From: Thermoanaerobaculum aquaticum
Lineage (GTDB): Bacteria > Acidobacteriota > Thermoanaerobaculia > Thermoanaerobaculales > Thermoanaerobaculaceae
Assembly: GCF_000687145.1 (NCBI RefSeq)
Contig: NZ_JMFG01000020.1
Location: 198,940 to 262,939 of the forward strand
Direction of reading: 5' to 3'
Length of the DNA stretch: 64,000 nt
Shown: piece after piece, positions 18,891 to 28,865 of the stretch
Layout of the letters: each line of letters starts with the position of its first letter
Numbering within the stretch: position 1 is the first letter of the stretch
Translations under genes and position numbers: made by a program
Notes under the pieces: model-generated
Databases searched by the model: none
Told to the model about the DNA's origin: nothing
What the model saw: only the letters and a program-made list of their open reading frames with translations

Positions 18891-20540
18891 CTACGTTTGC
18901 AGCACGCCCCAGCGGTAGGGGGTGAGGGAGCCCTGGTGGGCGCAGGCCTCCAGGCACGCGGCCACCACCTCCCGGGTTTGCCGGGGGTCCAGGATGCCGT
19001 CCACCCATAAGCGGGCGGCCGCGTAACGGGGGTCTAAGGTGGCTTCGTAGCGGGCGCGAATATCCGAAAGCAAGCGCTCCTTTTCCTCCTCGCTTACTTC
19101 GCGCTTGCCCACCTGCAGTTGCAGCAGGGTCTGGGCCGCTTGATCGCCGCCCATCACCGCAATGCGCGCCGAAGGCCAGGCAAAGATAAACCGCGGGCCG
19201 TAGGCCTTGCCGCACATGGCGTAGTTGCCGGCGCCAAAGGAGTTGCCCACTATGATGGTGATTTTCGGCACGGTGCTGTTGGCCACCACGTGCACCATCT
19301 TGGCGCCGTCCTTGATGATGCCTTCCCGCTCCGCTCGCGTTCCCACCATGAAGCCGGTGACGTCCTGCAAAAACAAGAGAGGAATGCCCTTTTGGTTCAT
19401 GAGCTCCACAAAGCGCGCGCCTTTGTCGGCAGCATCGGCGTAAATCACGCCGCCAATCTGCATTTCCTGCTCGGAAGGGTCAAGCCCCCGGCGCCGTGTC
19501 ACCACCTGCCGCTGATTGGCCACGATCCCCACCGCCCAACCACCGATGCGCCCTTCCCCACACACCAGCGTGCGCCCGGAGGTGGCTTTGTACTCCTCAA
19601 ACTCCGAGTCGTCCAGGAGGTGAGCCAAAAGCGCGTAGCTGTCGTAAGGCTTGGCGCGATCGGGTGGGATGATCCCGAGAATCCCCGCCGGGTCCACAGC
19701 CGGCGGCTTGGGCTCCTGGCGGTCAAAGGGGGCCAGGGGGGGCTTGGCCAGCTTGCTGATGCGGTGGCGAATGGCCTGAATGCAGCTGGCATCATCAGGG
19801 AAGCGGTCGTCCACCACCATGGAAATGTCGGTTTGCACTTGGGCACCGCCCAATGACTCAATATCCACGCTTTCGCCAATAGCCGCTTTCACCAGGGCAG
19901 GGCCGGCCAAAAAGATAGAACCGGTGCCTTCCACGATAAGTGCTTCGTCGGACATGATGGGCAGATAAGCACCCCCGGCCACGCAAGGCCCCATGATGGC
20001 GGCAATCTGGTAAATACCCGCGGCGGAAAGACGGGCGTTGTTGTAAAAAACCCGGCCGAAGTGCTCTTTATCCGGGAAAATCTCTTCCTGCAAAGGCAAA
20101 AACACCCCGGCGGAGTCCACCAGGTAAATCACCGGCAGGCGGTTTTCCAGGGCAATTTCCTGCGCCCGGAGGATCTTCTTGCAGGTGATGGGAAACCAAG
20201 CACCAGCTTTGACGGTGGCGTCGTTGGCCACGATCACGCAGAGCCTGCCGGAAACCCGGCCAATGCCGGTCACCACCCCGGCGCCGGGTGCTCCGCCCCA
20301 CTCCTGGTACATCCCCCAGCCAGCCCAGGACCCCAGCTCCAGAAACTCGCAGCCCGGGTCCAGAAGCGCCTCCACCCGCTCCCGGGCCAGCATCTTGCCC
20401 TGCTCCTTTTGGCGGGCCGCCGCCTTGGGCCCGCCCCCTTCCCGCAGCTTGGCCGCTTGCGCCGAAAGCTCCGCAAGTACCTGCTCCCAATGCTTGCGAA
20501 ACTCAGGTTTGCTGGCAGAAGCACTGACCTTGAGCTTCAC
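18891..20540 (-). CDS. Acyl-CoA carboxylase, carboxyltransferase (beta) subunit
   Basis: A 549-residue biotin-dependent carboxyltransferase with N- and C-terminal crotonase-type halves. It shows LPVIYLVDSAGVFLPLQ (as in methylcrotonyl-CoA and related carboxylases), GPCVAGGAYLP, GTGSIFLAGP and the second-half signature NSFGAGNYAMCGKAYGPRF. Such subunits transfer CO2 from carboxybiotin to an acyl-CoA. The DSAGVFLPLQ motif points to methylcrotonyl-/geranyl-CoA type rather than propionyl-CoA type, but the substrate is not certain. No biotin carboxylase or biotin carrier gene lies beside it. The start is a GTG at 20540 with GAGG upstream. Confidence 0.85.
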   Translation of the reverse strand: MKLKVSASASKPEFRKHWEQVLAELSAQAAKLREGGGPKAAARQKEQGKMLARERVEALLDPGCEFLELGSWAGWGMYQEWGGAPGAGVVTGIGRVSGRLCVIVANDATVKAGAWFPITCKKILRAQEIALENRLPVIYLVDSAGVFLPLQEEIFPDKEHFGRVFYNNARLSAAGIYQIAAIMGPCVAGGAYLPIMSDEALIVEGTGSIFLAGPALVKAAIGESVDIESLGGAQVQTDISMVVDDRFPDDASCIQAIRHRISKLAKPPLAPFDRQEPKPPAVDPAGILGIIPPDRAKPYDSYALLAHLLDDSEFEEYKATSGRTLVCGEGRIGGWAVGIVANQRQVVTRRRGLDPSEQEMQIGGVIYADAADKGARFVELMNQKGIPLLFLQDVTGFMVGTRAEREGIIKDGAKMVHVVANSTVPKITIIVGNSFGAGNYAMCGKAYGPRFIFAWPSARIAVMGGDQAAQTLLQLQVGKREVSEEEKERLLSDIRARYEATLDPRYAAARLWVDGILDPRQTREVVAACLEACAHQGSLTPYRWGVLQT

Positions 20541-20811
20541 CCTCGCCTCCCGCGCTCATGGTAACGCGCTTTCTTTGGGCCAGACAGCCTTCCATCGCAG
20601 CTTTGAACATTAGCCCAGGCGGTTGGAGCGCTTCCTGCGAGCGAGGAAAAGACGGGAGACCCAAACGTTGTTTTTCCTGTTCCTCAGATACCGCCCATTC
20701 CCCGAAGGACCGTCACCCACGGTGGCCGCCGGGCCTCATCGGGATTTGTTCTTAGCAACGCTTTCTACCGCGAGCGGCGGCTCGCTACCTGCAGGGCAGG
20801 CCGGGCGTTGG

Positions 20812-20817
20812 TACACT
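20812..20817 (+). promoter_or_regulatory. Candidate -10 element for leaderless antiporter transcript
   Basis: TACACT ends 7 nt before the ATG at 20825, and no Shine-Dalgarno sequence is present. The 270 nt upstream (20541-20811) shows no gene, repeat or terminator that I can support. Confidence 0.45.
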
Positions 20818-20824
20818 GCGCCAG

Positions 20825-22459
20825 ATGCTGGCGGATAGCGTGCTCCTGGAAATGGGCGTTCTTCTGGCGCTGGCAGCGTTTCTGGGCGTGGTGGCGCAGC
20901 GCCTGCGGCAACACCCGGTCCTGGGTTATCTGCTGGCTGGAATGCTCTTAGGGCCCTCCGGCCTGCACACCGTTCGGCAGCCGGAAGTGGTGGCCATTGC
21001 CAGCGAAACCGGCACAGCGCTGCTTTTGTTCGTGCTCGGTTTGGAGTTTTCCTGGTCCAGGCTTCGTTCCTTCGGGGGACGGGTGTTGCGCCTTGGACTG
21101 GGGCAAATCCTCTTAACCTTCGCCGTTGTTTGGCTTGCAGTGTGGGCTGTAACCCAGCGTCCGGGATTGGCCTTGGTGTGGGCGGGAGCCATTGCCCTGT
21201 CCTCCACGGCAACGGTTGGCAAAATCCTGGAACAGGAAAGGCGGCTGGATTCCCCCATTGGCCGTGCCACCATAGGCACCTTACTGCTCCAGGATGTGGC
21301 TGTCATTCCTCTACTGCTGGCGATTTCCGCTTTGGGAAGCTCGCCCACCTCCCAAATCAGCCCGTCAGTGCTGGGCGTTTTGGGGCGCGCCGCGCTTTTT
21401 GCCATCACCACCTGGGCTTTGGGTAAGCACCTGCTGCCCTGGGGCCTCCACTGGCTTTCCGGTCGAGAGCGGCGGGAGCTCCAAGTAATTTTTGGTTTTG
21501 CTTTTTTGGGCCTGGCGTCCTGGGCTGCCCACGCCCTCGGCCTCTCCCCCGCTTTGGCCGCTTTTCTCCTTGGGGCGTTCCTGGGAGAAAGCGAGTACGC
21601 AGTGCAGCTTCGGGCTGATGTGGCGGGGGTCAAGGAGGTGTTCCTCTGCGTGTTTTTCGCCAGCGCCGGGATGTACGTGGACGTTACCTGGCTAGCAACC
21701 CACCTGCCTCTGGTGGCTTCCGTGGCGGTGCTGGCGGTTGGCACCAAGGTCCTGACCACCTGGGCGGCAGCGCGTCTGGCCGGGTGGCACCCGCACCTGG
21801 CGTTCCCCATTGCCATCAGCCTGGCCCAGCTGGGGGAGTTCTCCTTTGTGCTGGTACGGCAAGGCATAGCCTCGGGGGTCATGGATGCCTCCTCCGCCCA
21901 GGTGCTGGTCATTCTCACGGTTTTCACGTTGGCGCTGACACCCCTGGCCCTCCGGCTGGCCTGCAAAAGGGTAGATTTCCGGTCCGGTGAAAAAACCCCG
22001 AAGGTTTCGAAGAAGGGCCACGTGGTGGTGGTGGGCTTCGGGCCCGCAGGGCAAACCGTGGCAGCTCATGCCCAAAACGCTGGCCTGGAGGTCACGGTGG
22101 TAGACCTGAGCCCAAAACTGGCCAGGGAAGCCCGGGCCACCGGCGCTGCAACGTTGGTGGGCGACGCTACTCACTGGGAAATTTTGGAAAAGGCAGGCGT
22201 ACCCGAAGCCGCGGCCGTGGTGGTGACCATCCCCGATGACCGGGATGCCCTGCGGGTGGCTCAGCTCGCCGCCCGCGCCATGAAAAACGCACCCATTCTC
22301 GTGCGTGCCAGACACCAGGCTACCGTTCCCAGCCTGGAAAAACTGGGGGTTGTGCCGGTGGGTGAAGAATCCCTGGTCGGGGAGGTGCTGGCGGCAAAGC
22401 TCCTGGATGCCCTGGGAACCGAGGTCCCCCAGGGCCTGCCCACGCCGCGCCCCACCTAA
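20825..22459 (+). CDS. CPA2-family cation:proton antiporter (Kef/Ybal type) with RCK domain
   Basis: A 544-residue protein. Twelve or so membrane helices (~8-385) form a Na+/H+-exchanger fold with LGYLLAGMLLGPSGL in the first helices and QDVAVIPLLL in the core. A cytoplasmic TrkA-N/RCK Rossmann domain (~395-510) follows, with VVVVGFGPAGQTVAAHA and an acidic VVDLS for nucleotide binding. It probably exchanges K+ or Na+ for protons under nucleotide or redox control. Confidence 0.87.
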   Translation: MLADSVLLEMGVLLALAAFLGVVAQRLRQHPVLGYLLAGMLLGPSGLHTVRQPEVVAIASETGTALLLFVLGLEFSWSRLRSFGGRVLRLGLGQILLTFAVVWLAVWAVTQRPGLALVWAGAIALSSTATVGKILEQERRLDSPIGRATIGTLLLQDVAVIPLLLAISALGSSPTSQISPSVLGVLGRAALFAITTWALGKHLLPWGLHWLSGRERRELQVIFGFAFLGLASWAAHALGLSPALAAFLLGAFLGESEYAVQLRADVAGVKEVFLCVFFASAGMYVDVTWLATHLPLVASVAVLAVGTKVLTTWAAARLAGWHPHLAFPIAISLAQLGEFSFVLVRQGIASGVMDASSAQVLVILTVFTLALTPLALRLACKRVDFRSGEKTPKVSKKGHVVVVGFGPAGQTVAAHAQNAGLEVTVVDLSPKLAREARATGAATLVGDATHWEILEKAGVPEAAAVVVTIPDDRDALRVAQLAARAMKNAPILVRARHQATVPSLEKLGVVPVGEESLVGEVLAAKLLDALGTEVPQGLPTPRPT

Positions 22460-22598
22460 CCTCAAGCCGTTCCCGGCCCAATTTCCCCGGTTTGACCGGC
22501 TTTCGTCGCGCAGAACTGCGGACCAGCCATGGAGTAACGTGCCGCGGTCCGATTAGGGGCTTCGCGATGCTCCCATTCATGACCCCAGGCTGGAGGGG

Positions 22599-22627
22599 TT
22601 GCAAAATTTGGAAATTTCTGTCAAGAT
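22599..22627 (+). promoter_or_regulatory. Candidate promoter of the rrf2-suf operon
   Basis: TTGCAA (22599-22604) and CAAGAT (22622-22627) are 17 nt apart. The spacer holds an AT-rich partial dyad, AAATTTGGAAATTT, in an otherwise GC-rich setting; this is a plausible site for the Rrf2 regulator encoded just downstream. Autoregulation is inferred. Confidence 0.42.
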
Positions 22628-22654
22628 TTCTCCGTTGGTGGAGACGGGGGGTGC

Positions 22655-23149
22655 ATGCGGATTACCACCAGTGAGGAGTACGGGTTGCGGTTGGCCTTGC
22701 AGCTGGCCACCTGCTACCCCCAGGCGCTGACGCTGGGGGAGCTGGCCGAGCGGGAGGGCATTCCGCAGCCGTTGGTGGCCAAGGTGCTGGCCAAGCTGCG
22801 TCGGGCCGGGGTAGTTCGCGCCCAGCGTGGCCGGCGGGGAGGCTACGAGCTCACGTTAGAACCCGCGCACGTGATGCTGGACCGGGTGCTGGGGGCTCTG
22901 GGAGAGCCGCTCTTTCACCCGGAGTTTTGCCAGGATCACGGCGGGGAGCTGACCGCATGCGTCCATACCCAGGAGTGCTCGGTGAGGCCGCTTTTCTTTC
23001 ACCTGGACCGCATGTTCCGGGAGTTTTTCGCCCGCACCAGCCTCGCCGATTTGTTAGCCGAAGAACGGGCCCTCCACCGCAAGTTTGCCGAAAGGGCAAG
23101 GCCAAGCTTGCCGGTGTGGGGTAGAACACAGCAAGGAGAACGAGCATGA
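22655..23149 (+). CDS. Rrf2-family Fe-S-sensing transcriptional regulator of the suf operon
   Basis: A 164-residue regulator with an N-terminal winged helix (~1-65) ending in the Rrf2 wing RGRRGGYEL. Three cysteines spaced C-x9-C-x5-C at about residues 91, 101 and 107 could ligate a [2Fe-2S] or [4Fe-4S] cluster as in IscR or SufR. The gene is first in the suf operon and overlaps sufC by 4 nt, so it very likely senses Fe-S status and represses or activates suf. Confidence 0.85.
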   Translation: MRITTSEEYGLRLALQLATCYPQALTLGELAEREGIPQPLVAKVLAKLRRAGVVRAQRGRRGGYELTLEPAHVMLDRVLGALGEPLFHPEFCQDHGGELTACVHTQECSVRPLFFHLDRMFREFFARTSLADLLAEERALHRKFAERARPSLPVWGRTQQGERA

Positions 23150-23907
23150 CCAAAAAAGTTCCGGTATTTGCCGTTGAGGACCTCCACGTTTGGGTTGGGG
23201 AAAAGGAAGTGGTGAGGGGTGTGTCCCTGGAGGTCTTTCCCGGGGAAGTGCACGCCATCATGGGCCCCAACGGCTCAGGGAAAACCACCCTGGTGCAGGC
23301 GGTGATGGGGCACCCCGCGTACACCGTGGAGGGCAAGATCTTCCTCAACGGCGAAGACGTCAGCGCCCTGGAGCCCGATGAAAAGGCCCGCAAGGGCATG
23401 TTTTTGGCGTTCCAGTACCCGGTGGCGGTTCCCGGCGTGACAGTGGCTTCCTTCCTGCGGGCAGCAGTGGCTGCCCGTCGCGGCCAGGACGTGCCGGTGA
23501 AGGAGTTCCGCAAGGAGCTGCTTTCCCGCATGGAACAGCTGGAAATGGACCCCGCCTTTGCCGGCCGCTACCTCAACGACGGCTTTTCCGGCGGCGAGAA
23601 GAAGCGCCTGGAAATCCTGCAGCTCTTGATGCTGCAACCGGTGTTTGCCATGCTGGACGAAACCGACTCCGGCCTGGACATTGACGCCCTCAAGGTGGTG
23701 GCCTCCGGCATTAACGCCGCCGCTACCCCCGAGCGCGGCTTGCTTTTGGTCACTCACTACCAGCGGCTTCTGAACTACGTGCAGCCCCACGTGGTGCACG
23801 TGTTCATGAACGGCAAGCTCGTGAAAACCGGGGGGCCGGAGCTGGCGCTGCAGCTGGAGGAAAAGGGCTACGACTGGCTGGAAGCCCAGGTGGGAGGTGG
23901 AGCATGA
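23146..23907 (+). CDS. sufC: Fe-S cluster assembly ATPase SufC
   Basis: A 253-residue ABC-type ATPase with Walker [10 protein letters not shown], signature FSGGEKKR and Walker B with [10 protein letters not shown], the SufC-specific form. It powers the SufBC2D scaffold for Fe-S cluster assembly. It overlaps the regulator upstream and sufB downstream by 4 nt each. Confidence 0.97.
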   Translation: MTKKVPVFAVEDLHVWVGEKEVVRGVSLEVFPGEVHAIMGPNGSGKTTLVQAVMGHPAYTVEGKIFLNGEDVSALEPDEKARKGMFLAFQYPVAVPGVTVASFLRAAVAARRGQDVPVKEFRKELLSRMEQLEMDPAFAGRYLNDGFSGGEKKRLEILQLLMLQPVFAMLDETDSGLDIDALKVVASGINAAATPERGLLLVTHYQRLLNYVQPHVVHVFMNGKLVKTGGPELALQLEEKGYDWLEAQVGGGA

Positions 23908-25319
23908 GCACCGCGGTTCATTTAGACATCAACAAGGACTACGCCGAGCGGTACGGGTTCTCCGACCCGGTGGAGTACTTTGCCCGGGCGCCCAAGGGCA
24001 TCAACCACGAAGTGGTGGAGATGATCTCGCGCCTCAAGGGCGAACCGGAATGGATGCGGCAGCTCCGCCACAAAGCCCTGGACATCTTTTTCGAAAAACC
24101 CATGCCTTCCTGGGGCAACCAGGAGCTTTTAGGCCGCATTGACTTTGACGAAATCACCTACTACGCCCGGGCCACCGAGCGGCCGGAAAAGTCCTGGGAC
24201 GATGTTCCCGAAAACATCAAGCGCACCTTTGACCGCTTGGGCATCCCCGAAGCGGAACGCAAGTTCCTGGCAGGGGTTTCTGCCCAGTACGAGTCGGAAG
24301 TGGTTTACCACTCGGTGAAGAAGGAGCTGGAGGAGCAGGGGGTTATCTTTCTGGACATGGACTCCGGCCTGCGGGAGCACGAGGACATCGTCCGCCAGTA
24401 CTTTGGCACCGTGATCCCCCCCAACGACAACAAGTTTGCCGCCCTCAACACCGCCGTTTGGTCGGGAGGTTCGTTCATCTACGTGCCCCCGGGTGTGGAG
24501 GTGGCCATCCCGCTGCAAGCCTACTTCCGCATCAACGCCGAGCGCATGGGGCAGTTCGAGCGCACGCTGATCATTGCCGATGAGGGCGCCAAGGTGCACT
24601 ACATCGAAGGGTGCACGGCACCGGTGTACTCCTCCAGCTCCCTGCATTCGGCGGTGGTGGAGCTCATTGCCAAAAAGGGTGCCCACATCCGTTACACCAC
24701 CATCCAAAACTGGTCCCACAACGTGTACAACCTGGTGACCAAGCGGGCCATGGCCTTTGAAGATGCGGTGGTGGAGTGGGTGGACGGCAACCTGGGCTCG
24801 CTTTTGACCATGAAGTACCCCTGCGTGGTGCTGCGGGGGGAGCGGGCGCACGGGGAAATCCTCTCCATTGCCTTTGCCGGACCTGGCCAGCACCAGGACG
24901 CCGGGGCCAAGGTCATCCACCTGGCGCCCAACACCACCTCCAAGATCACCTCCAAGTCCATTTCCAAGGACGGCGGTCGCGCTTCCTACCGGGGCCTGGT
25001 GAAGATCCGCAAGGGAGCGCACGGCTGCAAGACCACCGTGGAGTGCGACGCCTTGCTCATTGGCGAAAAGGCCCGTACCGACACCTACCCCACCATGGAA
25101 ATTGCCGAAGACGACGTGCGGGTGGAGCACGAAGCGCGGGTTTCCAAGCTTGGGGACGAGCAGCTCTTCTACTTGCGTTCCCGAGGCTTGAACGAAGAAC
25201 AGGCCCGGCTCATGATCGTCAACGGCTTCATCGAGCCCTTCGTGAAGGAGCTGCCCATGGAGTACGCGGTGGAGCTCAACCGGCTTATCGCTTTAGAAAT
25301 GGAGGGTTCCGTTGGCTAG
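23904..25319 (+). CDS. sufB: Fe-S cluster assembly scaffold protein SufB
   Basis: A 471-residue SufB with the usual beta-helix core and strongly conserved segments: [35 protein letters not shown] with the functional Cys, and [18 protein letters not shown] near the C-terminus. It forms the nascent cluster with SufC and SufD. The length matches the family. Confidence 0.97.
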   Translation: MSTAVHLDINKDYAERYGFSDPVEYFARAPKGINHEVVEMISRLKGEPEWMRQLRHKALDIFFEKPMPSWGNQELLGRIDFDEITYYARATERPEKSWDDVPENIKRTFDRLGIPEAERKFLAGVSAQYESEVVYHSVKKELEEQGVIFLDMDSGLREHEDIVRQYFGTVIPPNDNKFAALNTAVWSGGSFIYVPPGVEVAIPLQAYFRINAERMGQFERTLIIADEGAKVHYIEGCTAPVYSSSSLHSAVVELIAKKGAHIRYTTIQNWSHNVYNLVTKRAMAFEDAVVEWVDGNLGSLLTMKYPCVVLRGERAHGEILSIAFAGPGQHQDAGAKVIHLAPNTTSKITSKSISKDGGRASYRGLVKIRKGAHGCKTTVECDALLIGEKARTDTYPTMEIAEDDVRVEHEARVSKLGDEQLFYLRSRGLNEEQARLMIVNGFIEPFVKELPMEYAVELNRLIALEMEGSVG

Positions 25320-26589
25320 CACCGCCTTACCTCTGACCACGCCCTTTGCCAGCCTCGCCGATCCGGGGCCCCTGAGCCGGGCGCTGGGCGAGCCTACCTG
25401 GCTTGCGGACTTCCGCCGGCAAGCTGCGGAAGCGGCGAGAAACGCGCCCCTCCCCAACCGTGCCCGGCACCTGTGGCGGTTTTCCAACCCCGAGCGGTTC
25501 CTGCCCAACCAGGACCCCATGATGCTTGGCCCCACTCCCGCACCACCCCCCTGGCGGTTGGACGAGGAGCTTTCGGCAGCGGTGCTGCTTTCCGGTGCCA
25601 CGGCCCAGGTTGTGCACCTTTCCCAGGAGGCCCAGCGCGCCGGCGTGGTGGTGGCGCCCCTGGCGCAAGCGCCGGTGCAGGAGTTCCTGGGCAAGGCCGT
25701 GCCTTTCCAGCATGGTTTTCTGGAAGCCTTAAACGCCGCCGCCTTCCGCCCGGCGGTGGCGGTGCTGGTGCCGCCAGGGGTGAGGCTTGAAAAGGCCATC
25801 CGGCTGCGGTTAGTGGCCGATGGGCTTTCCCTCCCCCGCATTTTGGTGGTCCTGGGTGAAGGGGCCAGCGCCGAAATCGTGGAAGGCCACGTGGGTGGCA
25901 GCGAAGGCTCGCAGGTTCTAGGCGTGAGCGAGGCGTTCGTGGGGCCTGGAGGGGAGCTCCGCTACGACGTGGTGCAGCGCTGGGAGCTGCCGGTCACCGG
26001 CCACCTCACCAGCCGCATCGTTTTGGCAGAAGGAGCCAGAGCGCAGGTGGCCCTGGCGTCGTTTGGTGGTACCCTCACCAAGGTGGACACCGGAGTGATC
26101 CTGCAGGGCAAGGGGGCAGAGGTGGAAACCTACGGGGTGGCGCTGGGTGCCGGCAACCAGCACTTCGACCACCACACCGAGCACATCCACGCCGCTTCCC
26201 AAACCCACTCCAACCTGGACTTTAAGGTGGCGCTGGCCGGGCAAGCCCGCTCGGTGTACACCGGCCTCATCCGCATTGAAGAGCACGCCGCCACCTGCGA
26301 GGCGTACCAGGAAAACCGCAACCTGCTGCTTTCCGAGGAAGCCCGGGCCGAGTCCATCCCCGAGCTGGAAATCCTCAACGAGGACGTGCGCTGTACCCAC
26401 GGGGCCACGGTGGCACCGCTGGACGAAGAGCAGGTGTTTTACCTGAAGAGCCGTGGTCTCCCCCACCATCAGGCTTTGCGCCTCATCGTTTACGGCTTTT
26501 TGGACCAGACCCTTTCGCGGTTGCCGGAAAAAACCCGGGAGCGGATCGAGGCGTTGGTGGCCGGCCGTCTCCACGGGGAGGTGCTATGA
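25312..26589 (+). CDS. sufD: Fe-S cluster assembly protein SufD
   Basis: A 425-residue SufD paralogue of SufB. It has a divergent N-terminus and the conserved C-terminal half with [18 protein letters not shown] and [19 protein letters not shown]. The start is a TTG at 25312 that overlaps the sufB stop by 8 nt and has GGAGGG 5 nt upstream. No ATG or GTG would give a fuller protein. Confidence 0.93.
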   Translation: MASTALPLTTPFASLADPGPLSRALGEPTWLADFRRQAAEAARNAPLPNRARHLWRFSNPERFLPNQDPMMLGPTPAPPPWRLDEELSAAVLLSGATAQVVHLSQEAQRAGVVVAPLAQAPVQEFLGKAVPFQHGFLEALNAAAFRPAVAVLVPPGVRLEKAIRLRLVADGLSLPRILVVLGEGASAEIVEGHVGGSEGSQVLGVSEAFVGPGGELRYDVVQRWELPVTGHLTSRIVLAEGARAQVALASFGGTLTKVDTGVILQGKGAEVETYGVALGAGNQHFDHHTEHIHAASQTHSNLDFKVALAGQARSVYTGLIRIEEHAATCEAYQENRNLLLSEEARAESIPELEILNEDVRCTHGATVAPLDEEQVFYLKSRGLPHHQALRLIVYGFLDQTLSRLPEKTRERIEALVAGRLHGEVL

Positions 26590-27836
26590 ACGCCACCGCT
26601 ACTCAGCCCGTCATCCGCCCGGTGCGGCTGGCGGAGCGCTTCCCGATCCTGCAGCGCACGGTGCGGGGCCGGCGGCTCGTGTACCTGGACAACGCCGCCA
26701 CCACGCAAAAACCCCAGGAGGTGCTGGAGGCCCTTACCCGCTTTTACACCCACACCAACGCCAACGTCCATCGTGGCGTTCACACCCTGGCCGAGGAGGC
26801 TACCGCTGCCTACGAGCACTGCCGGGAGCGGGTGGCGCAGTTTCTGCGCGCTCCCGACCCGCGGGGGGTGGTGATCCTCCGCAACGCCACCGAGGCCATT
26901 AACCTGGTGGCCCGCTCCTGGGGGCGCAAGCTGCAGGCCGGTGACGAAATCATCACCTCGGAAATGGAGCACCACTCCAACCTGGTGCCCTGGATCATGC
27001 TGGCTCGCGAGCGCGGCCTCAGCTTAAAGCACATCCCCATCACCGACCAGGGCGAGCTGGACTTAGCCGCCTACCGCAAGCTCCTGTCCCGGCGCACCCG
27101 GGTGGTGGCGGTCACCGGCATGTCCAACGTGCTGGGCACCATCGTGCCGGTGGCGGAAATCGCCGAAGAAGCCCACAAGGTCGGCGCGGTGGTGGTGGTG
27201 GACGGCGCCCAGCTGGTGCCCCATGAGCCGGTGCGCTTTGATGAGCTGGGCTGCGATTTCCTTGCCTTTTCCGCCCACAAGATGTACGGGCCCACCGGTG
27301 TGGGTTTTTTGGTGGCCAAACCTGAGCTCTTAGAAGCCATGGAGCCCATCTTTGGCGGGGGGGAAATGATCCGCGAGGTCCACTTGGACCGCGCCAGCTG
27401 GAACGACATCCCCCACAAGTTTGAAGCCGGCACCCCAAACATTGCCGATGCCGCTGCCTTCCCCGCCGCTTTGAGCCTCGTGGAGGAGCTCACCCCCCAA
27501 GCCATCCGCGCCCACGAGCGCGACCTCACCGCCTACGCTTGGGAGAAGCTGCAGAGCCTGGGGGGCCTCACCCTCCACGGCCCGGCCGATCCCCAACGCC
27601 GGGGAGCACTCATTTCCTTTGTGGATGAGCACATCCACCCTCACGATTTGGCCACGGTGTTGGACACCTACGGGGTGGCCATCCGCGCCGGCCATCACTG
27701 CGCCCAGCCCCTCATGCGCCGGCTGGGCGTCGTAGCAACGGCCCGCGCCTCTTTTGCCGTATACAACTCTCGGGAAGACGTGGATGCCTTGATCTTTGGC
27801 TTGCTGGCTGCACGCAAGTACTTTGGGCTTGCTTAG
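26586..27836 (+). CDS. sufS: Cysteine desulfurase SufS
   Basis: A 416-residue PLP enzyme, class V aminotransferase fold, group II desulfurase. It shows YLDNAATTQKP near residue 37, the PLP lysine in FSAHKMYGPTG (~232) and the persulfide Cys in RAGHHCAQPLM (~371). It draws sulfur from cysteine and passes it to SufU for cluster assembly. Confidence 0.96.
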   Translation: MNATATQPVIRPVRLAERFPILQRTVRGRRLVYLDNAATTQKPQEVLEALTRFYTHTNANVHRGVHTLAEEATAAYEHCRERVAQFLRAPDPRGVVILRNATEAINLVARSWGRKLQAGDEIITSEMEHHSNLVPWIMLARERGLSLKHIPITDQGELDLAAYRKLLSRRTRVVAVTGMSNVLGTIVPVAEIAEEAHKVGAVVVVDGAQLVPHEPVRFDELGCDFLAFSAHKMYGPTGVGFLVAKPELLEAMEPIFGGGEMIREVHLDRASWNDIPHKFEAGTPNIADAAAFPAALSLVEELTPQAIRAHERDLTAYAWEKLQSLGGLTLHGPADPQRRGALISFVDEHIHPHDLATVLDTYGVAIRAGHHCAQPLMRRLGVVATARASFAVYNSREDVDALIFGLLAARKYFGLA

Positions 27837-27850
27837 GAGGTGGCACACCC

Positions 27851-28327
27851 ATGAGTTCTCGCCCGGAAGTGCAACTGGACGAGCTGTACCGGGAAGTGGT
27901 CATGGATCACTACCGCCGTCCTCGGGGGCGACAGCCGCTGGGCCAGGTGGACGTTGCCGCCAAGGGCTTCAACCCGGTGTGCGGTGACGAGGTGGAAGTG
28001 TTTTTGCAGCTTTCCGGGGAAACCATTGCCCAAGCGCAAGTGAAAAGCCGCGGCTGTGCCATTTGCACCGCTTCCGCTTCCATGATGGCGGAAATCCTTC
28101 CCGGAAAGGCCATCACCCAAGCCGAAGCGGACGCCGAGGAGTTCCGCCAGGTCATGCACGGCAAGCCCTTCCCCCAGGATCGGGAGCTGGGGGACCTAGA
28201 AGCCCTGGAAGGGGTCAAGCACTTCCCGGTACGGGTGAAGTGCGCGCTTTTGCCGTGGATGACCCTCAAGGACGCCATTGCCGCCTTCCGTCGCGGCGAA
28301 AGCAAAGCCGAAACCACAACGGAGTAA
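27851..28327 (+). CDS. sufU: SUF sulfur relay/scaffold protein SufU
   Basis: A 158-residue IscU-like protein of the SufU type, with three conserved Cys in NPVCGDE, GCAICTAS and RVKCALLPW and the extra Gram-positive-type insertion between the second and third. SufU accepts the persulfide from SufS through a zinc-linked ligand swap. It lies 14 nt after sufS behind an AGGAGG site. Confidence 0.94.
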   Translation: MSSRPEVQLDELYREVVMDHYRRPRGRQPLGQVDVAAKGFNPVCGDEVEVFLQLSGETIAQAQVKSRGCAICTASASMMAEILPGKAITQAEADAEEFRQVMHGKPFPQDRELGDLEALEGVKHFPVRVKCALLPWMTLKDAIAAFRRGESKAETTTE

Positions 28328-28331
28328 AGCC

Positions 28332-28643
28332 ATGGAACTCACGCCCGAAACAATCAAAAAAGCCCTGCAGCCGGTGGTGGACCCGGAAATTGGCATTTCC
28401 GTGGTGGACCTGGGGCTCATCCGCGATATTCAAATCACCCCCGAAGGGGTGGTCACCGTGCGCATGACCCTCACCTCCCCCTTTTGTCCCGAAGGCCCGG
28501 CCATTGTCCAGGAGGTGGAGCAAACCGTGCGCTTTTTGCCTGGTGTGAAAGAAGCAGCCGTGGAGCTGGTGTGGAACCCCCCCTGGGACCCCCGCACCGA
28601 AGCCTCCGACGAAGTCAAAGCCATGCTCGGGATTTGGGATTAA
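28332..28643 (+). CDS. sufT: SufT/MIP18-family Fe-S assembly protein (DUF59)
   Basis: A 103-residue DUF59 protein. I chose the ATG at 28332, 4 nt after sufU; an in-frame ATG 54 nt earlier lies inside sufU. It has DPEIGISVVDLGLI, the usual start of the domain, and TSPFCPEGPAI with the conserved Cys. SufT-type proteins help mature Fe-S enzymes. It closes the suf operon. Confidence 0.9.
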   Translation: MELTPETIKKALQPVVDPEIGISVVDLGLIRDIQITPEGVVTVRMTLTSPFCPEGPAIVQEVEQTVRFLPGVKEAAVELVWNPPWDPRTEASDEVKAMLGIWD

Positions 28644-28680
28644 AGATCGGTCCTGTCCGGTGTTCGCTGCACAGAAAAAA

Positions 28681-28837
28681 GTGCGACCCGCGCTCCTGCG
28701 CGTTTTTTTCTGTTAGCCGCCGCAGGAGCGGCGGCCCCACAAAGAGAAAAAATGTGGGACCCGCGCTCCTGCGCGGGTCGTTTCTCCCATTAGCCGGCGC
28801 AGGAGCGCCGGCCCCACATTTCTTCCGGCGGGTCCAC
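28681..28837. repeat. Palindromic REP-like repeat locus B (two units)
   Basis: Units at 28681-28740 and 28754-28817 share the GTGnGACCCGCGCTCC...CCCCAC bipartite palindrome of loci A and C. Here the first loop carries TGCG in place of GTCG, and the first unit has lost the closing arm of its first hairpin to a T-tract. They lie between the convergent suf operon and the small membrane protein gene. Confidence 0.87.
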
Positions 28838-28865
28838 AAGGGAGGAAGCTTGCGAAAGCGCGACG

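Noticed and set aside
20541-20811. Hidden gene or RNA between the carboxylase and the antiporter
   Set aside because: No open frame with good coding signs, no tRNA-like fold and no terminator could be supported.
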